A stretch of 64,000 nucleotides of DNA, from contig JANAVB010044017.1 in NCBI GenBank assembly GCA_029216955.1, forward strand, positions 2,668,559 through 2,732,558. Direction: 5' to 3'. The stretch comes from Iris pallida (Eukaryota; Streptophyta; Magnoliopsida; Asparagales; Iridaceae). The translations under genes were made by a program, and so were the position numbers. The notes under the pieces were generated by a model. That model worked only from the letters and a program-made list of their open reading frames with translations, made no database searches and had not been told where the DNA came from. Of this stretch, positions 11,870-25,722 are shown piece after piece; within the stretch, counting starts at the first letter, position 1, and each line of letters begins with the position of its first letter.

Positions 11870-14047
11870 TGTCACGACCCGCACCCTGTATAAGGGCACG
11901 ATTGCATGACAGCGCCCAGCCTACGCCGCAGCATCGGTAGTAGAATGCTATTTAGGTGTAACTAATTGACTAACAATTATAAGTATATATTATAACATGT
12001 CGAGATGGTCATCTCCAAATGGAGGACAGGTAAATGACAATATAATCACACTCAATCACAATGCTAAAACAAAGGTAATTTGTACCAAAGATAAAAAAAC
12101 AAAATAAAAAATATTCAGAAAAAGTCTAGTCATCAAATAATACAAGTCCAGAAAGTCTAAGAGTCAACAATCTCAAATACAAGTCTCAAAAATAATAAAC
12201 AGGCCAAGAGTCTAACTAGAGACAAATTTAGCACAAATCTAGCCGAATGAGTCGCTAAATAAGGCTCATCTACTGGAACTATACCCTCCTGAACCAGAGT
12301 CTCCCGATTTATTCCTATTACATCTGAAAGGCCATAATGGGTAGGGTACTCGTCCTCTACGTCATCTGGAAAATATATTCTATCAAAATTGGAGCGAGAT
12401 ACATTTCTAATAACAGTTCTAATAAAATAATAAAGACTATATAGAAGTAAATAGAGAGAATATATAAGGTAAAGAGACATGTACATGAAGTAAGACATAC
12501 GCAAAACTATAAATGAGTGTAAGAGCAAGAGAACAGGATATATCATGTACAAGAATCAGGAACAATATTATCTATGTGAGTGAGCACTAGTTTCAACATA
12601 TAATCCGGTTAGGAACTTGATACAAGAGTTTATAGCCTGGTTAATCATATGTGCGGTGTATGATTAACATTATTCAAGGTTCGACTTGATGCAAGGAGGG
12701 TATTGATCACATATCTACGCTAATACTCCCCGTCCCCGACTAGTATAGTAGATCCAACCATGGCACGTTACGACACAGGATTCTTTGAGAAGATCGCGAG
12801 CCTTCGCATGAATTGGTGTTCATACAATGCATAAGAACAACAATAAGGCTCGCACAAGATACACCAAGATATACAAGGAATAACATCTCATGACGGGATC
12901 CAGAAATACCAATTTGCATAATCAATGTGTCAAATAATATCAAGGATATCTATACTAAATACAAGAAATATAGAAGATATCATAAAACAGGAAATTATCA
13001 GAGAATGTATTCGCTTAAGATCCGGTATAGAATATCAACAGTGTTCGATATAGTGCCTCAAAGACCTAAATATAGAATATTATATCAATATAAAGTTTTA
13101 GAATGAAAACAAGTCAAACCAGTCCAAATCTAGGTCAATAAGTCAATTATAGGTCAAACTAGGTCAACTATAGGTCAAACTTGTCCAACTTGGTCAAACT
13201 AGCTATTTCTAGGTCGAATGATTCCATCCCTATGATTGGGTCCATACACTATGTACCTGGGCTATATTTGGCTATATGGGATACTGGGTGTCAATATTAC
13301 ATAATATATATACTAGTGTCCTCATAGCTAAGGCTTAACCCTATTGGATACCTTGGCTTTGAGCCAACTTAGTACCACACTTTGAAAACCCACTTGGTAG
13401 CTAATATCAAACCAATGAGATCTCATACTCAATATTACCTTGGTGTATCCCAAAGTAATACTAAAATCTAATATCAACCCTTGCTTAGGTAAACCAAGTT
13501 CTATCTTAATATTTTTCTAGCATAACATATGACTACCAACTTGTAAGTGGACCCCTTACTAACATTTTTTCCTACTCTCTATGCTATTATCCATTGCCAC
13601 CAGCCTAACAACACCCACACCCCCAAGATACATGGATACTCATACTATACTCACAAACACAGATAAACGTACTCCCACACTATACTGCTGCTACATGGCA
13701 TCAAGTGTCTGCTGCTACCTTAACTCCTTGCTACTTGCTACCCCTATTCTTGATACACCCTCTCAAATAATACCCTACAGATGGCAGCATCACCACTGCC
13801 CCCAAGTCCCTGTGTAAATATGGTACATTCCCCTTGTTTAGGTGCACATGCACCAATCTCTCACACACTCACTGTTCCTTACACAAGCCCTTGCTTTCAC
13901 CTACACTTGACTCTCCTATTCACCATCATGCACCCTAATTTCCTTTCTTACTTGCTATGACACACACTCCCAAACATTTTCCCCATCTATCCTAATGTCT
14001 AGATATATATGTATGCACTCTCATTCACATGTATCTACATTTATACG

Positions 14048-14125
<78 letters not shown>

Positions 14126-15212
14126 TAACTGAATGTTCCTACTCTCCTTTTCTTCTCTGAAATACTATTTCTGTTGATCACAATAAATACATGACTGCTA
14201 CTTATGTTGTTAGGTAGCATACTGCTCATAACTAAACTCCCTATTCACCTACCAATCCACACTCCCTTCTATCTATGTGGTATATATTTAATTATTCACC
14301 TATCTCTCCATCACACACTCTCAACATGTATACACTCAACCTATTGCCTATCTATACCCCTGTTGCTGCTAATGATGGACCTCTATATGTTGTCCATTGG
14401 CTCCTCATCTCTACAGGAACCCCCAAGTCTAACTGCCTATATACTAGGATAGCCACACCCCCAACTCTCATATATCCTTAACTTCCAGCACAGAGAACTC
14501 CTCTCTTCACTCTTTGCTAACCTACTCAATTCAAGCCCCTTGCCCTATGCTCCCACTGTCTCCTACTGTTGTTTTCCCCTATTTCCTTGCGGCCATGACT
14601 TCTTCCTACTTGTGCCCGAGCCTATGTGCTCTGATATAGCACCACCCCATTCCCTTACGTTATTGCTACTATTCACTCTATTATTCACTTGAACACACAT
14701 ACTCGAGTACTTGCACTATCCTACATTATGTACACCCATGGATATCTAAGGGCACTCACTCCTGTGAAACCAACTGATACCTTCTAAGTTTTTCTTTGAC
14801 ACTACTCAAGTATTTCCACTCATTCATATAACACACACTATTGCCTACACTCCAAACTAATACCAAGCCACCCCAATGACTAACACTATCCAAACATCTT
14901 ATACTACTGTTATCCTCAACAAAAAACCCTTCTAATACGCTCCAACTTCCCTTCACTGCTTCTTGAAAGCTCCAATTACCTGTCAAGCACAGGGCCATTT
15001 CCTGAATCTACTGAAATCTCAGTACATATGCACCTAGTACACAGGTTCATCTGCCTGTATGGTAGGGACTTCTACCACTTGGGCACAGGCCTACAGGCTT
15101 AACCCTTGCCTAGCAGTTCACAGGAATGACTTCTCCCTATATAACTTACTACATATACCTGGTGTATTCCCTCTATCGAATCTGATGGCAGCACAGGCAT
15201 TTTTATATGTAC

Positions 15213-15214
<2 letters not shown>
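11870..15214 (-). mobile_element. Element M, 5' LTR (U5-side part)
   Basis: On the minus strand this ends CAGGGTGCGGGTCGTGACA at 11870, immediately before the PBS region and gag of M, so it is the 5' LTR. It extends at least 3.3 kb to the (TA)n at 15215, where LINEs B, C and D are inserted. The remaining U3-side part appears to be 59690-60258. Only short chance ORFs are present; one at 12157-12552 (minus) matches the solo LTR in a short acidic stretch. The 13200-15000 portion is rich in CT/AC runs and shows no gene. Confidence 0.75.
14048..14124. repeat. Compound (AC)n(AT)n microsatellite
   Basis: About 23 bp of AC followed by about 54 bp of AT, within the 5' LTR of element M. Confidence 0.97.

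Positions 15215-15254
<40 letters not shown>
15215..15254. repeat. (TA)n microsatellite at the 5' end of LINE B
   Basis: About 40 bp of TA. LINE B starts within a few bases of its end; the LINE B start codon is at 15258. Confidence 0.97.
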
Positions 15255-15257
<3 letters not shown>

Positions 15258-15259
<2 letters not shown>

Positions 15260-17083
15260 GGAGTTGGCGACGGAAGAGGAAACCCTAAACCCGGCGACGA
15301 CAGCGCGGACATGGGATCCAGGAGAATCCAGCAGCGGAGGAAGGAGGCCAGAAGGCCTTACACTACAGGCGGAGGAAGGATACGCACAGGAGGAGAAAGG
15401 GGGATGGACCACCGTGCATCGACGAAGGCGACAACCCTATGGCGGTCCTCCTAGGGCAAGAGAACAGATAGCAGGGCCAAGAAATAATGGAAGACTTCCT
15501 ACATACAGGGTGGCTGGAGATCGGACACGAGTAGATCATGTCCTTAACCACCATGACCGAACGGCGAAGGACGGGAAAAAAGACGGAGGGTTAGATAAAG
15601 GGAAAAGACCTATGATACAACAACGAAGCGTAGATGCTAGTCGAACAACCACGACTCCGCAAGGTCGAGCAGGGAGCCGACCAGGGGGGTCTCGTGGGCA
15701 GATATCTGTCGAGTCAAGAGCGGATCGCCTGAGGTGGAGATGGAGTACGTCGAACCAACACAGGGAGATGGTGGCGACAAAAGGACGATATTCACAGCAG
15801 AGGAAATACAAGAAACGGTAGCGTACTGGAGAAATACCCTCATCCTTTACGTGATGGGTGATCGACCGTTCTATGGCCAAATTCGTGCATATACTACACG
15901 AGTATGGAGACCGAAGGGTGCTATGGAGTTCTATGCTCGAGAAGATGGGTTCTTCCTTGTTAAATTTGATCTTCAAGAAGACGTCGATCGTGTGATCCAA
16001 GATGGTCCGTGGACGTTTGACGGACGTCTAATAATTGTGAAAGCTTGGCAACATAATACCAGATGTGAACGAGATGCGTTCCATACGATACCTGTTTGGG
16101 TTAGACTACCCGGGCTGCCCATCCAGTATTGGAACAAAACTATGATCATGAAACTTGCTAGCCTAATAGGAAGACCGCTCAAAGCAGATGAGGCTACTCA
16201 GTCTAGATCACGGCTACAGTATGCACGAATGCTTGTCGAAATTGAATCAGGAATCAGGCTTCCAAGGGAGATCTCCTATGAGGTTCCAACTGGAGATGTA
16301 TTTAGTCAAGGCGTGGAATACGAATGGGTTCCTCCCGGATGCCAAAGGTGCAAAGTGTTTGGCCATATGGCACAAAACTGCAACATGAAAGAAGGTGGAG
16401 CACGAGAACCTCAAAGCCAAAATAAAGATAGCAGTAATGAACACGGAGAGAGGCAGGAGAACCCCTCGCCGCAGGATATGGAGGAGGTTCACTTGACAGT
16501 AGGAGTGGACGAATGTACGGGGCTCGATATAGCAGTAGTGTTACCAAATCATGAGATATCCACGGGATTACCATCCTCGCAGGCTATTCATGGACGACAC
16601 GACATATCTTTTTCCAAAGAAGTCATGATGGAGGAGGATAACCAGGGAAATAGAGCACAGGGAAGCAATGTACAGGAAGGGGATGATAGAAGCCTCATCA
16701 TATTTCAATCATCAAGTACTAATGCAACGAAGAGGCGAGCGAAATCTGTAAGTAGTCTCAAACACAAAGGGGCAGTCTATAATTCGAATAGGAAGCGGCA
16801 AGCGCGGCAGGGAGTGGAAAGCATCAGGATATCGACAAACGACTCTATGTCAACTATGCCAACTAATGCGCAGGAAAGACATCAAAATGCAGAGCAAGAG
16901 ACAGACGATGGGGACGGACAAAGTAGTATAGTGATTGCTAATCCAGCATGGCAGGAACATATCCTACTTAAGAAGGATAAACAATCAGAAGGACGAGACA
17001 ACAACCAGCAGGTAGATGAATTACAGACATCCTCCCGAGATGACACTGCAGGAGATATTCAGGGTTCTCAACCTAGACAATAA
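15258..17083 (+). pseudogene. LINE B ORF1 (DUF4283 + zinc knuckle RNA-binding protein)
   Basis: The nucleic-acid-binding protein of plant L1 elements. An N-terminal basic/Gly-rich part (15258 to about 15730, with WTTVHRRRRQ) is followed in another frame by a 449-codon stretch. That stretch holds a DUF4283-like domain (about 15790-16290; FYAREDGFFLVKFD, GPWTFDGRLIIVKAW, PVWVRLPGLPIQYWN) and one zinc knuckle near 16335-16380 (CQRCKVFGHMAQNC). A Glu/Gln/Ser-rich tail of about 230 residues closes it. The two frames overlap at 15734-15821, so one frameshift near 15730 is likely; otherwise the first ATG of the long frame (15734) would be the start. Its TAA is directly followed by the ORF2 ATG. Confidence 0.88.
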
Positions 17084-20000
17084 ATGTCGATACTAGCTTG
17101 GAACATAAGGGGAGTCTGCTCGATTGGTCGATGGCGAGAGGTGAGGAATATGATGAGGCAAGAACGCTGCAATTTATGTGCGCTTCTTGAAACTAAGATC
17201 AAGTCTACTAGTCTGATTGAACGAAGAACTCCAGCACAATGGAATCAGGCCAACAACCTGGATATGTGTCCTATGGCACGTATCTGGATTATGTAGGATT
17301 CGAATTGTTGGTTGGAAGAGGTTGTTTATAAATCAGAACAACTTATCGCCATTTCCTTAACTCATCAAGGAGGTCTCCAACTGATTATGGGGCAATATAT
17401 GGTCACAATGATAGGAGGAAGCGAGATGAGCTATGGCAAGATATCGATCAAGTCAATTACTTGGCAGAGCATCAGTTCAAATTTCCCTTGATTTTGATGG
17501 GTGATTTCAACACCATATTATATCAACACGAAAAGATAGGAGGACGTCCGATTCCTGAGTCGATATTACAAGACTTCCAAGATTGTCTTCTACGAACTGG
17601 CTTACGTCAACTCAATCGCGGAGGACATCTCTGGACCTGGAGTAACAAATCTACTAGTAATCGCGTCTGTTGTAAATTAGACAGAGCGGTCGGCAACAAT
17701 AGATGGTTTGAGAAATTCCCCAACTCCCCAGTGGTCGGCTTGTCAGCAGGGACAAGCGACCACTGCCCCTTAAGAATCCAATTAGCTACTTTAGAGAAGA
17801 AGAAAGCATCTCCATTTCATTATAACAACAGATGGCACCTACTGGATGGCTATAAAGAGGCAGTTGATACTGGAATGCGGCAGAGGATGACAGGCACGGC
17901 ACAATATAGAGTTGCTTGCACCATTAAGTCGATAAAAGTCCAACTGAAGACATGGGTCCGATCAAGACCAAGCGGAGAACTGGAGCGGAAGTCTGAAGCT
18001 CTTAATCGGATTCAAGAGAGCCTCCAAGTCGACCCTACCAATGAAGAAATAGCTACTGCGGAGCGCGAGCTATCTATCGAAGTAGGCAAACTCAGACTTG
18101 CCGTGGAAATTGCTACAGCTCAACGTGCTAAGTGTGCGTGGCTTAAAGAAGGTGATAAATGTACACGTTTTTCTACGACGTGATACGGACAAGGCAACGC
18201 AGGAACAAGATCCAGTAAATCATTGATCAACAAGGGAATGTTATCTCCACTGCTACCTGTATTACGGATTTGGCTGTCAGATATTTCTCCAATCTATACA
18301 ATCAGCATAATTACAAATCAGTATTTCCTAACATTGTGAGTAAGCGGCTGGTTACGGAAGAAGGGAATGCCATTTTACTGGCTCCCTTAAGGATGGAGGA
18401 GATAGAGAGCATTGTAAAGTCGGCTAATCCAGATAAAGCTCCTGGCCCCGACGGGTTTGGAAGCAAGTTTTATAAACTTCATTGGGCAGATATCAAAGTC
18501 CAAGTTTTCGAAGCTATTAGAGAATTCTTCAAGTCTGGAAGACTTCTCAAGGAGTTCAACCACACGTTTCTTTCTCTAATTCCAAAGAAGGAGGGGGCGA
18601 CAGACTTGTCAGAGTATCGCCCAATTGCCTGCTGCAACTATATCTACAAGCTCATCACTGGGATTATGTGTCGCCGTATGGAGGATATTATGATGAAGTT
18701 AATATCAAAAAATTAAGCCATATTTGTGAAAGGGAGATCAATCTCTGAAAACTCTCTACTGGCTCATGAGTTCGTCAGAGAATTTAACAGGCCGGGAGGT
18801 GGAAAAGCCTGTCTCAAATTAGATCTTCGTAAAGCCTACGACACGGTAAATAGAGAATTCATTTGTGCCTCAATGCTGGCCATGGGTTTCTCGGAGATTT
18901 GGGTCGCTCGAGTTCAGGAATGTATATCCAGTGCCACGTTTTCTGTTCTAGTCGAAGGCAGGCCACATGGATATTTTGCTAGCAATAGAGGATTGCGCCA
19001 AGGGGATCCGTTATCCCCTTATCTCTTTGCATTGGTTATGGAACACTTCTCCTGCTTAATAGATGCCGCGGTTGCTTGGGGCCAAATCCAGCCTCTCTAC
19101 AAGAATGTTACGCCGTATATCAGCCATCTAATGTATGCCGACGATCTCTTAGTCTTCCTGACTCCGGACATGACGGGTTTGAGGACTTTGAATGATATCA
19201 TGGTTAGATTCGCAGATGATACAGGGCTGCATCTCAACCGAGACAAGAGTCGTGTTTATTTTAGCGCATCAAGTACAAACAAAGAGGAACGGGCGAGAGT
19301 CCTCGGAGTTGGACAGGCGGAACTGCCTGTTAAGTACTTAGGTATCCCACTGACAGTGAACTATGCTAGAAATGAAGATTGCTCTTCTCTGACGGAGTAT
19401 GTTCAAAAACGCCTGGAATGATGGCAAGCACAATGCCTTTCTTTTGGAGGAAGAGTCGAACTAGTGAGATCGGTGATCACTGCCATCATGAATTTCTGGA
19501 TGCAGGTAATCCTCCTCCCTATTAATACATTAAAATCTGTAGAGAGGAAATACGCCAAATTTGTATGGCGGAGAGGAGTTCAATCCATTGCGTGGGATAC
19601 TTTATGTCGTCCTATCGACGAAGGGGGAGTCGGCCTTCAGGGTTTGGAAATAACGCGCAAAGTTGCAGGGGTTAAACTCCTATGGCGTCTACTACAAGGA
19701 GAAGGCTTGTGGGCAGAATGGATGAAGAGTAAATACTTGAGGGGAAGAAACATATGGGAGTATCAGCAAAACAATAATGAGTCGGTCTCATTCAAGTATA
19801 TTCTTCGACACAGATTGGATATCAAGCCATTGCTAGTCCGCGTCTTCGCAAATGGGAAAGATACTGATCTATGGATAGACCCATGGATCGAACACAGATC
19901 GCTTCTACAAATAATTGGTATGCACATGGATAGGGAGGCGCACAGAGGTGATAGTGTGGGGAACATTATTAAAGATGGACGTTGGCATTTAACCGAGCAC

Positions 20001-20603
20001 AGGTGGGCTCGCACGGTGGCGACAGACATTAATCGACAACGGATAGATACTAGTATGAGCAAAGATGTCTGGGGATGGAAGGAGACAATGGGTGACAAAT
20101 TCATCCATGGGGCAGTATACAACAGACTTCGAACACATCATGAGAAAGTCGAGTACGCGGATATAGTTTGGAGGAAAGGTATTCCCCGCAAGATGCAATT
20201 GTGCATGTATAAATTGGTCCTAAGAAGGCTTCTTACGAGGGACAGATTACAAAGAATCGGTATTCAGGTTACAGATATTGGATGTGTGTTATGTGATCAA
20301 GTCCCTGAGACGATTGATCACTTATTTTTCCACTGCCCGGTGACTAGAAGGATTTGGCAGGCGCAAACTATCAAGCTGGGTTTACAAGGAGCGGCTGACA
20401 TTGATTTCCCTGACATTCTACATTTATTACGAGCTAACAACTCGAGGGGACCACAATGGATGAAGGAGGCGACTGGGAGATTAGCTTCGGCAGTCTGGCA
20501 CATCTGGCGAGAGCGAAACAATCGCATATTCCAAGAACAGCGAGCTACCATCACTGGAATCATTCTCAATATCGAGTATGACTTAACAGGAATAGGAATA
20601 TGA
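17084..20603 (+). pseudogene. LINE B ORF2 (endonuclease / RT / zf-RVT), mildly broken
   Basis: The protein for target-primed reverse transcription. The endonuclease opens with SILAWNIRG (17087), with GDFNTILYQHEK near 17500 and GTSDHCPL near 17750. The RT runs about 18420-19400, with PGPDGFGSKF, LRKAYDTVNREF, GLRQGDPLSPYLF, and the catalytic box MYADDLLVF near 19132. The zf-RVT lies near 20180-20360 (GCVLCDQVPETIDHLFFHC). Breaks: TAG at 17294, a frameshift near 17400, a frameshift near 18175, TAA near 18214, TAA at 18714, TGA at 19419. All catalytic residues I checked are intact, so decay is moderate. Confidence 0.93.
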
Positions 20604-20693
20604 TTGTAAAGCATAGATAAGAAGAAGAGATTCTTCGAGTTTGTATTTGCCACTTTTTACTATTAATACATTTACCAGGTTCCAAAAAAAAAA

Positions 20694-21667
<974 letters not shown>

Positions 21668-21952
21668 CAGGTCCTAGCCGCAGGATTTCCCCTTCAGCAA
21701 CTGTTGATTGAGAATGCGCCCGACTCCCTAACCATTCCCTCGGAGGATCCGGTAGTCGACTCAGCTGGAGATCTGATAGGCTCCTCATCAGGGCCGCTCG
21801 AGAACCACAACCTCAATCCGCCCACGACTTCGAAAGCGGAACCATCGAACTCCCAACGGAGTGAACCAGGCACCGGTAAAACGGCCAACATCCAAACCAG
21901 ATCCGTCGCAAGACGGAACAAAAAACACCCCCACATCCCAATAAATGCTTAA
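21668..21952 (+). pseudogene. LINE C ORF1, C-terminal remnant
   Basis: The last ~95 codons of ORF1, open from the truncation point to the TAA at 21950-21952. It is a Ser/Pro/Asn-rich tail with no zinc knuckle. Its stop overlaps the ORF2 start: the octamer ATGCTTAA holds the ORF2 ATG (21945) and the ORF1 TAA (21950). This overlap favours termination-reinitiation for ORF2 translation; that mechanism is inferred. Confidence 0.8.
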
Positions 21953-24900
21953 CATCCTAACCTGGAATGTTCGGAGTCTGGCCAACAAACCGACATTAAG
22001 GAGAATTTCCAGCCTTCGGAAAATCTACAAGATTGACATCTTCATCATTATAGAACCCAAAATCCTCCCTAAACGTCTTAAATCTACCCAGTTAGCGCTG
22101 GGCCTCCCCACAGCGATTGCTGGTAGGAACGATATTTGGATTCTCGGATCGAAGGACATTAAACTCGATATCATTCAGGACTCCCAACAAGCCCTCTCCT
22201 GCTGGGTCACTCACCCAACTCTCCCGAAGCGGGCAATTCTTTCTGCGGTCCATGGTAGCTGTGTCATCGCTGATCGTAAACACCTCTGGAACGACCTTCT
22301 CGACACCTATCTCCACAACACCAACACCCCCTGGCTTTGCATTGGGGACTTCAACGCCATCACCTACAGAGACGAGAAGATCGAAGGTCGTCCTACGCCA
22401 CTATCAGCCATGCAAGACTTCAACGACTTCATATTCAATGCTCACCTTACTCCCCTCCAGTTCCAAGGCAGCGAATTCACCTGGTGTAACATGCAGGAAG
22501 GCGACCGCCGTCAATATTCCCGACTTGACAGAGCCCTCACCAACTCTCACTGGCACGACATGAGGATCAGCTCCACCCTGTCTCACCTTAACTCAACTGA
22601 ATCCGACCACACGCCTATCCTGGTGGAAATCAAAAACAATACCTACCAACCCAAAAAGAACTTCCAATTCCTCGATTTTTGGACTGACCACCCACAGTTC
22701 TTAACCATCGTTACAGAAGCGTGGAACAGTCAGGACTACCCTAATCCTCTCACTCGGGTAAGCAACAAGCTTAAAGCCACCAGGAAAGCCCTTTCCAAGT
22801 GGAGCAAACTAGACTTCGGGGACATCTTCCAAGCGATTCGCATCGCCGAAGACGATGTGACCCGAGCAGAAGCATTATTCCAATCCGATCGTTCCCCTGC
22901 GGCTAGGAGAGCCTTGAACCTAACCAAGGCGATGCTCAAATTCAGGCTCAAAATTGAGACCGACTTCTGGAAGCAGAAAGCCAGACTGAAATGGGACATC
23001 GACGGGGACAAAAATTCTAAATACTTCCACGCCTGCGTCAACGGCAAAAGACACAAACTATCGATACACCAGATAACCGACGAGCAAGGCATCATCAGAA
23101 CTGACCACAAGGAGATCCAAGAGGCGGCCGCCGATTACTACGCTAAATTATTCTCCAAGGAGACGGTCCACAAAGACACAACCTTCCTTGACCAAATACC
23201 CACCATCATCAATGACGCCGACAACGCTCGGCTGGAGCGACCACTGTCAGAGCAGGAAGTGAAAGACGCAATTTGGGCCTTGAACGCGCATAGCGCCCCT
23301 GGGCCAGACGGCTTTTCGGGCACCTTCTTTCGCACCTATTGGGATATTATCAAGCAGGACATCACCGAAGCGGCTATCGCCTTCCTTGAAGGAGCTCACT
23401 ACCCCAAAGCAATCTCCAGCGCCAACATCATCCTCATCCCGAAAAAAGATAACCCCAACTCCTTCCGGGATTTTCGACCCATCAGTCTTTGCACATTCAC
23501 CAACAAAATCATATCCAAGATTATAGCTAATAGAATGACAGACATGATCCCCAAAATCATCTCGGAGGAGCAAAGCGGATTCGTTCAAGGAAGGAACATT
23601 CAGGACAACATCATGTTGGCTCAAGAACTTATCACTTGCATGAAATTTCCGGCTAGAGGGGGGCAACATCGCCATCAAAATTAATATAGAAAAAGCATAT
23701 GACAGACTAGATTGGCAGTTCATGATCTGGGTCTTCAGAGCCTTCGGATTCTCAGAGAACTGGACCAACACGGTGTGGAGAGCCGTCAGCAACTCTTGGT
23801 TCTCCACAGTTATCAACGGCCAATCCGATGGATTCTTCAAATCCAGCCGCGGAGTAAGACAGGGTGACCCTCTTTCGTCCACGGTATTCATCATTGCTGC
23901 TGACGCCCTGAGCAGAAACCTTAACAATATGGTCAACATCCCTAACTTCCAGCAATACCACACCGCCAGCGGTTGCCCCACCATCACCCACCTGGCCTTT
24001 GCTGACGACTTACTCATTTTCTCATCAGGAGATGTCGGATCGATGGAGGTGGTCCATAACACCCTTGAGCGGTACTCCAGATGCTCAGGCCAGAGGATCA
24101 ACCAATCCAAGAGTGTCATCTACGCCCACAAAAGCATCAAATCCGAGAACGCTACCAGACTCACCCATCTAACTTCCTTCACGGTGGCACATCCTCCTTT
24201 CAACTATCTTGGTTGTCCCCTGGTGTACGATAAATCTAACGCCAGCATCTTCGAGAACTTGATCAACAAAATCAGGAACAAGATCGCAGGATGGCATAAC
24301 GCCACCCTATCCCCAGGAGGGAAAATTATTCTCATCAAACATGTCCTCAACTCTGTCCCCATCCACACCCTAGCTGCTTGTTCCCCGACCAAGAAGGTTA
24401 TCGTGTCGATTGAGCAAATATTTTGTAAGTTCTTCTGGGGGCACAACAAGGGGCAAGACAAACACCACTGGGCCAGCTGGGATACTATGGCAGTTTCGAT
24501 CGCGATCGGTGGGCTCGGATTCAACAAACTCGACCACATCGTCAAAGCGTTCTCGATGAAATTGTGGTAGAAATTACGCACTAGCCAAAACTTGTGGACC
24601 AGGTTTATGAAGGCCAGGTACTTCAAACACATCCACCCAGCGATGGCCAGAGCAAACAGCAGATCTTCAGCGGCTTGGCGTCGTATTTTACGGGGACGAG
24701 AACTGGCAGAACTCGCGATCAGACTTCATCTGGGCTCAGGCGAGGCCAACCCCTTCCTAGAGAGATGGATCGGAGACAGCCTTATCCCAAACATTTCCGA
24801 TTCCCCCAGAAATAGCAAGATCAATCACCTGTGGAACCCCTCGATCAACGATTGGAATTGGGCCAAGATTCTCGATTGGTCCGGCAGCGACACGGTCGAC

Positions 24901-25488
24901 ACCATTCGTCAGCACGGACCTATGCTTGGGCCCGACGCAGACAAGCTGTGGTGGTCGCTGGAAAGCTCTGGAGCATTCACTGTGCGATCGGCGAGATTTG
25001 CGATCCAAGAGAACGGTCACGACTGCTTCATCGCACGATACTGGCATTCTTGTATCCCTAAGAAATGGTCGTTCCTTCTGTGGAAAGTCATGAGAAAGAA
25101 ACTGCCAACCGACGACATCATTAACTCTATCGGAATTAGCCTGGCGTCTGCTTGTAATTGCTGCACCGAGCGTCAGACGAAAACTATTGACCACATCTTC
25201 CGGGACGGAAGCCTTCCTGACAAAATTTGGAGCACCCTAAATCGTATCTACAAAGCCAACCCAGGAGATGGGCGCTTTATCGATCTTCTGGACCACTGGG
25301 GAGCTGCGTCTCACGGCCACCAGATCGTTGCAGCGGCCGCCACCTGGGCAATTTGGAAAAATTGCAACAAAGCGAGATACGAGGAACACCAATTCTCTGC
25401 CGACCAGCTAATCCGGGAGATTCATCGGCAATGCCGCAAAAGGAGTTCACTTTGCTCCCATTGCTCTACGGCATTTTGGCATACGTAA
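21945..25488 (+). pseudogene. LINE C ORF2 (endonuclease / RT / zf-RVT), nearly intact
   Basis: About 1180 codons. The endonuclease occupies residues 1-230 (ILTWNVRS, then IIIEPKI with the catalytic Glu, GDFNAITYRDEK, DRALTN, ESDHTPILV). A linker follows, then the RT from about residue 440: PGPDGFSGTFF, IPKKDNPNSFRDFRPISLC, GFVQGRNIQDN, RGVRQGDPLSS, and FADDLLIFS near 23998. A zf-RVT lies near 25050-25210 (CNCCTERQTKTIDHIF). Only two breaks are visible: a frameshift near 23660 within a G run, and a TGG-to-TAG change at 24568. Of the three A/C/D-family copies, this best represents the family. Confidence 0.95.
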
Positions 25489-25584
25489 CCCTCGTAGTTT
25501 TGGCGGCTGCGGTCGCTCTTCCCTCTCCCCCCTGTTTTTCCTTTTGGTGCTATACTTTATCGGCTCTTGCCTTGTATACGTGTC

Positions 25585-25605
25585 AGGCTTCAGCATTTTG
25601 AGCCT
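25585..25605 (+). other. LINE C 3'-terminal hairpin
   Basis: AGGCT and AGCCT form a 5-bp stem around an 11-nt loop, some 25 nt before the (TA)n. The same stem is present in LINE A (minus strand, near 122-142). LINE D (near 59622-59642) keeps a 4-bp AGGC/GCCT version although its loop differs. In LINEs with stringent 3'-end recognition such a hairpin is the RT docking site; that role is inferred here. Confidence 0.7.
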
Positions 25606-25630
25606 TGATTAATAAAAAGAGGGGTTTTTC

Positions 25631-25633
<3 letters not shown>

Positions 25634-25680
<47 letters not shown>

Positions 25681-25722
25681 TATATATATATATATATTTT
25701 AATATATATATATATATATATA
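25634..25722. repeat. (TA)n tract between LINE C and LINE D
   Basis: About 89 bp of TA with two short TTAATA/TTTTAATA interruptions. It is both the 3' flank of LINE C and the 5' flank of LINE D. Confidence 0.96.

Larger units (their letters stand above)
21668..25633 (+). mobile_element. LINE C: 5'-truncated, youngest-looking copy of the A/C/D family
   Basis: It begins mid-ORF1 (CAGGTCCTAGCC at 21668, directly after (TA)n) and runs through a nearly open ORF2. The ~145-bp 3'UTR ends in the AGGCT/AGCCT hairpin, AATAAA and GGGGTTTTTCT, then (TA)n at 25634. The truncation point is close to that of LINE A. Because both flanks are TA, no conventional TSD can be read. Confidence 0.95.

Noticed and set aside
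12157..12552. 131-codon minus-strand frame with a hydrophobic N terminus
   Set aside because: It lies in the LTR of element M; a short part resembles the other giant LTR at the DNA level, so it is shared LTR sequence rather than a membrane protein.
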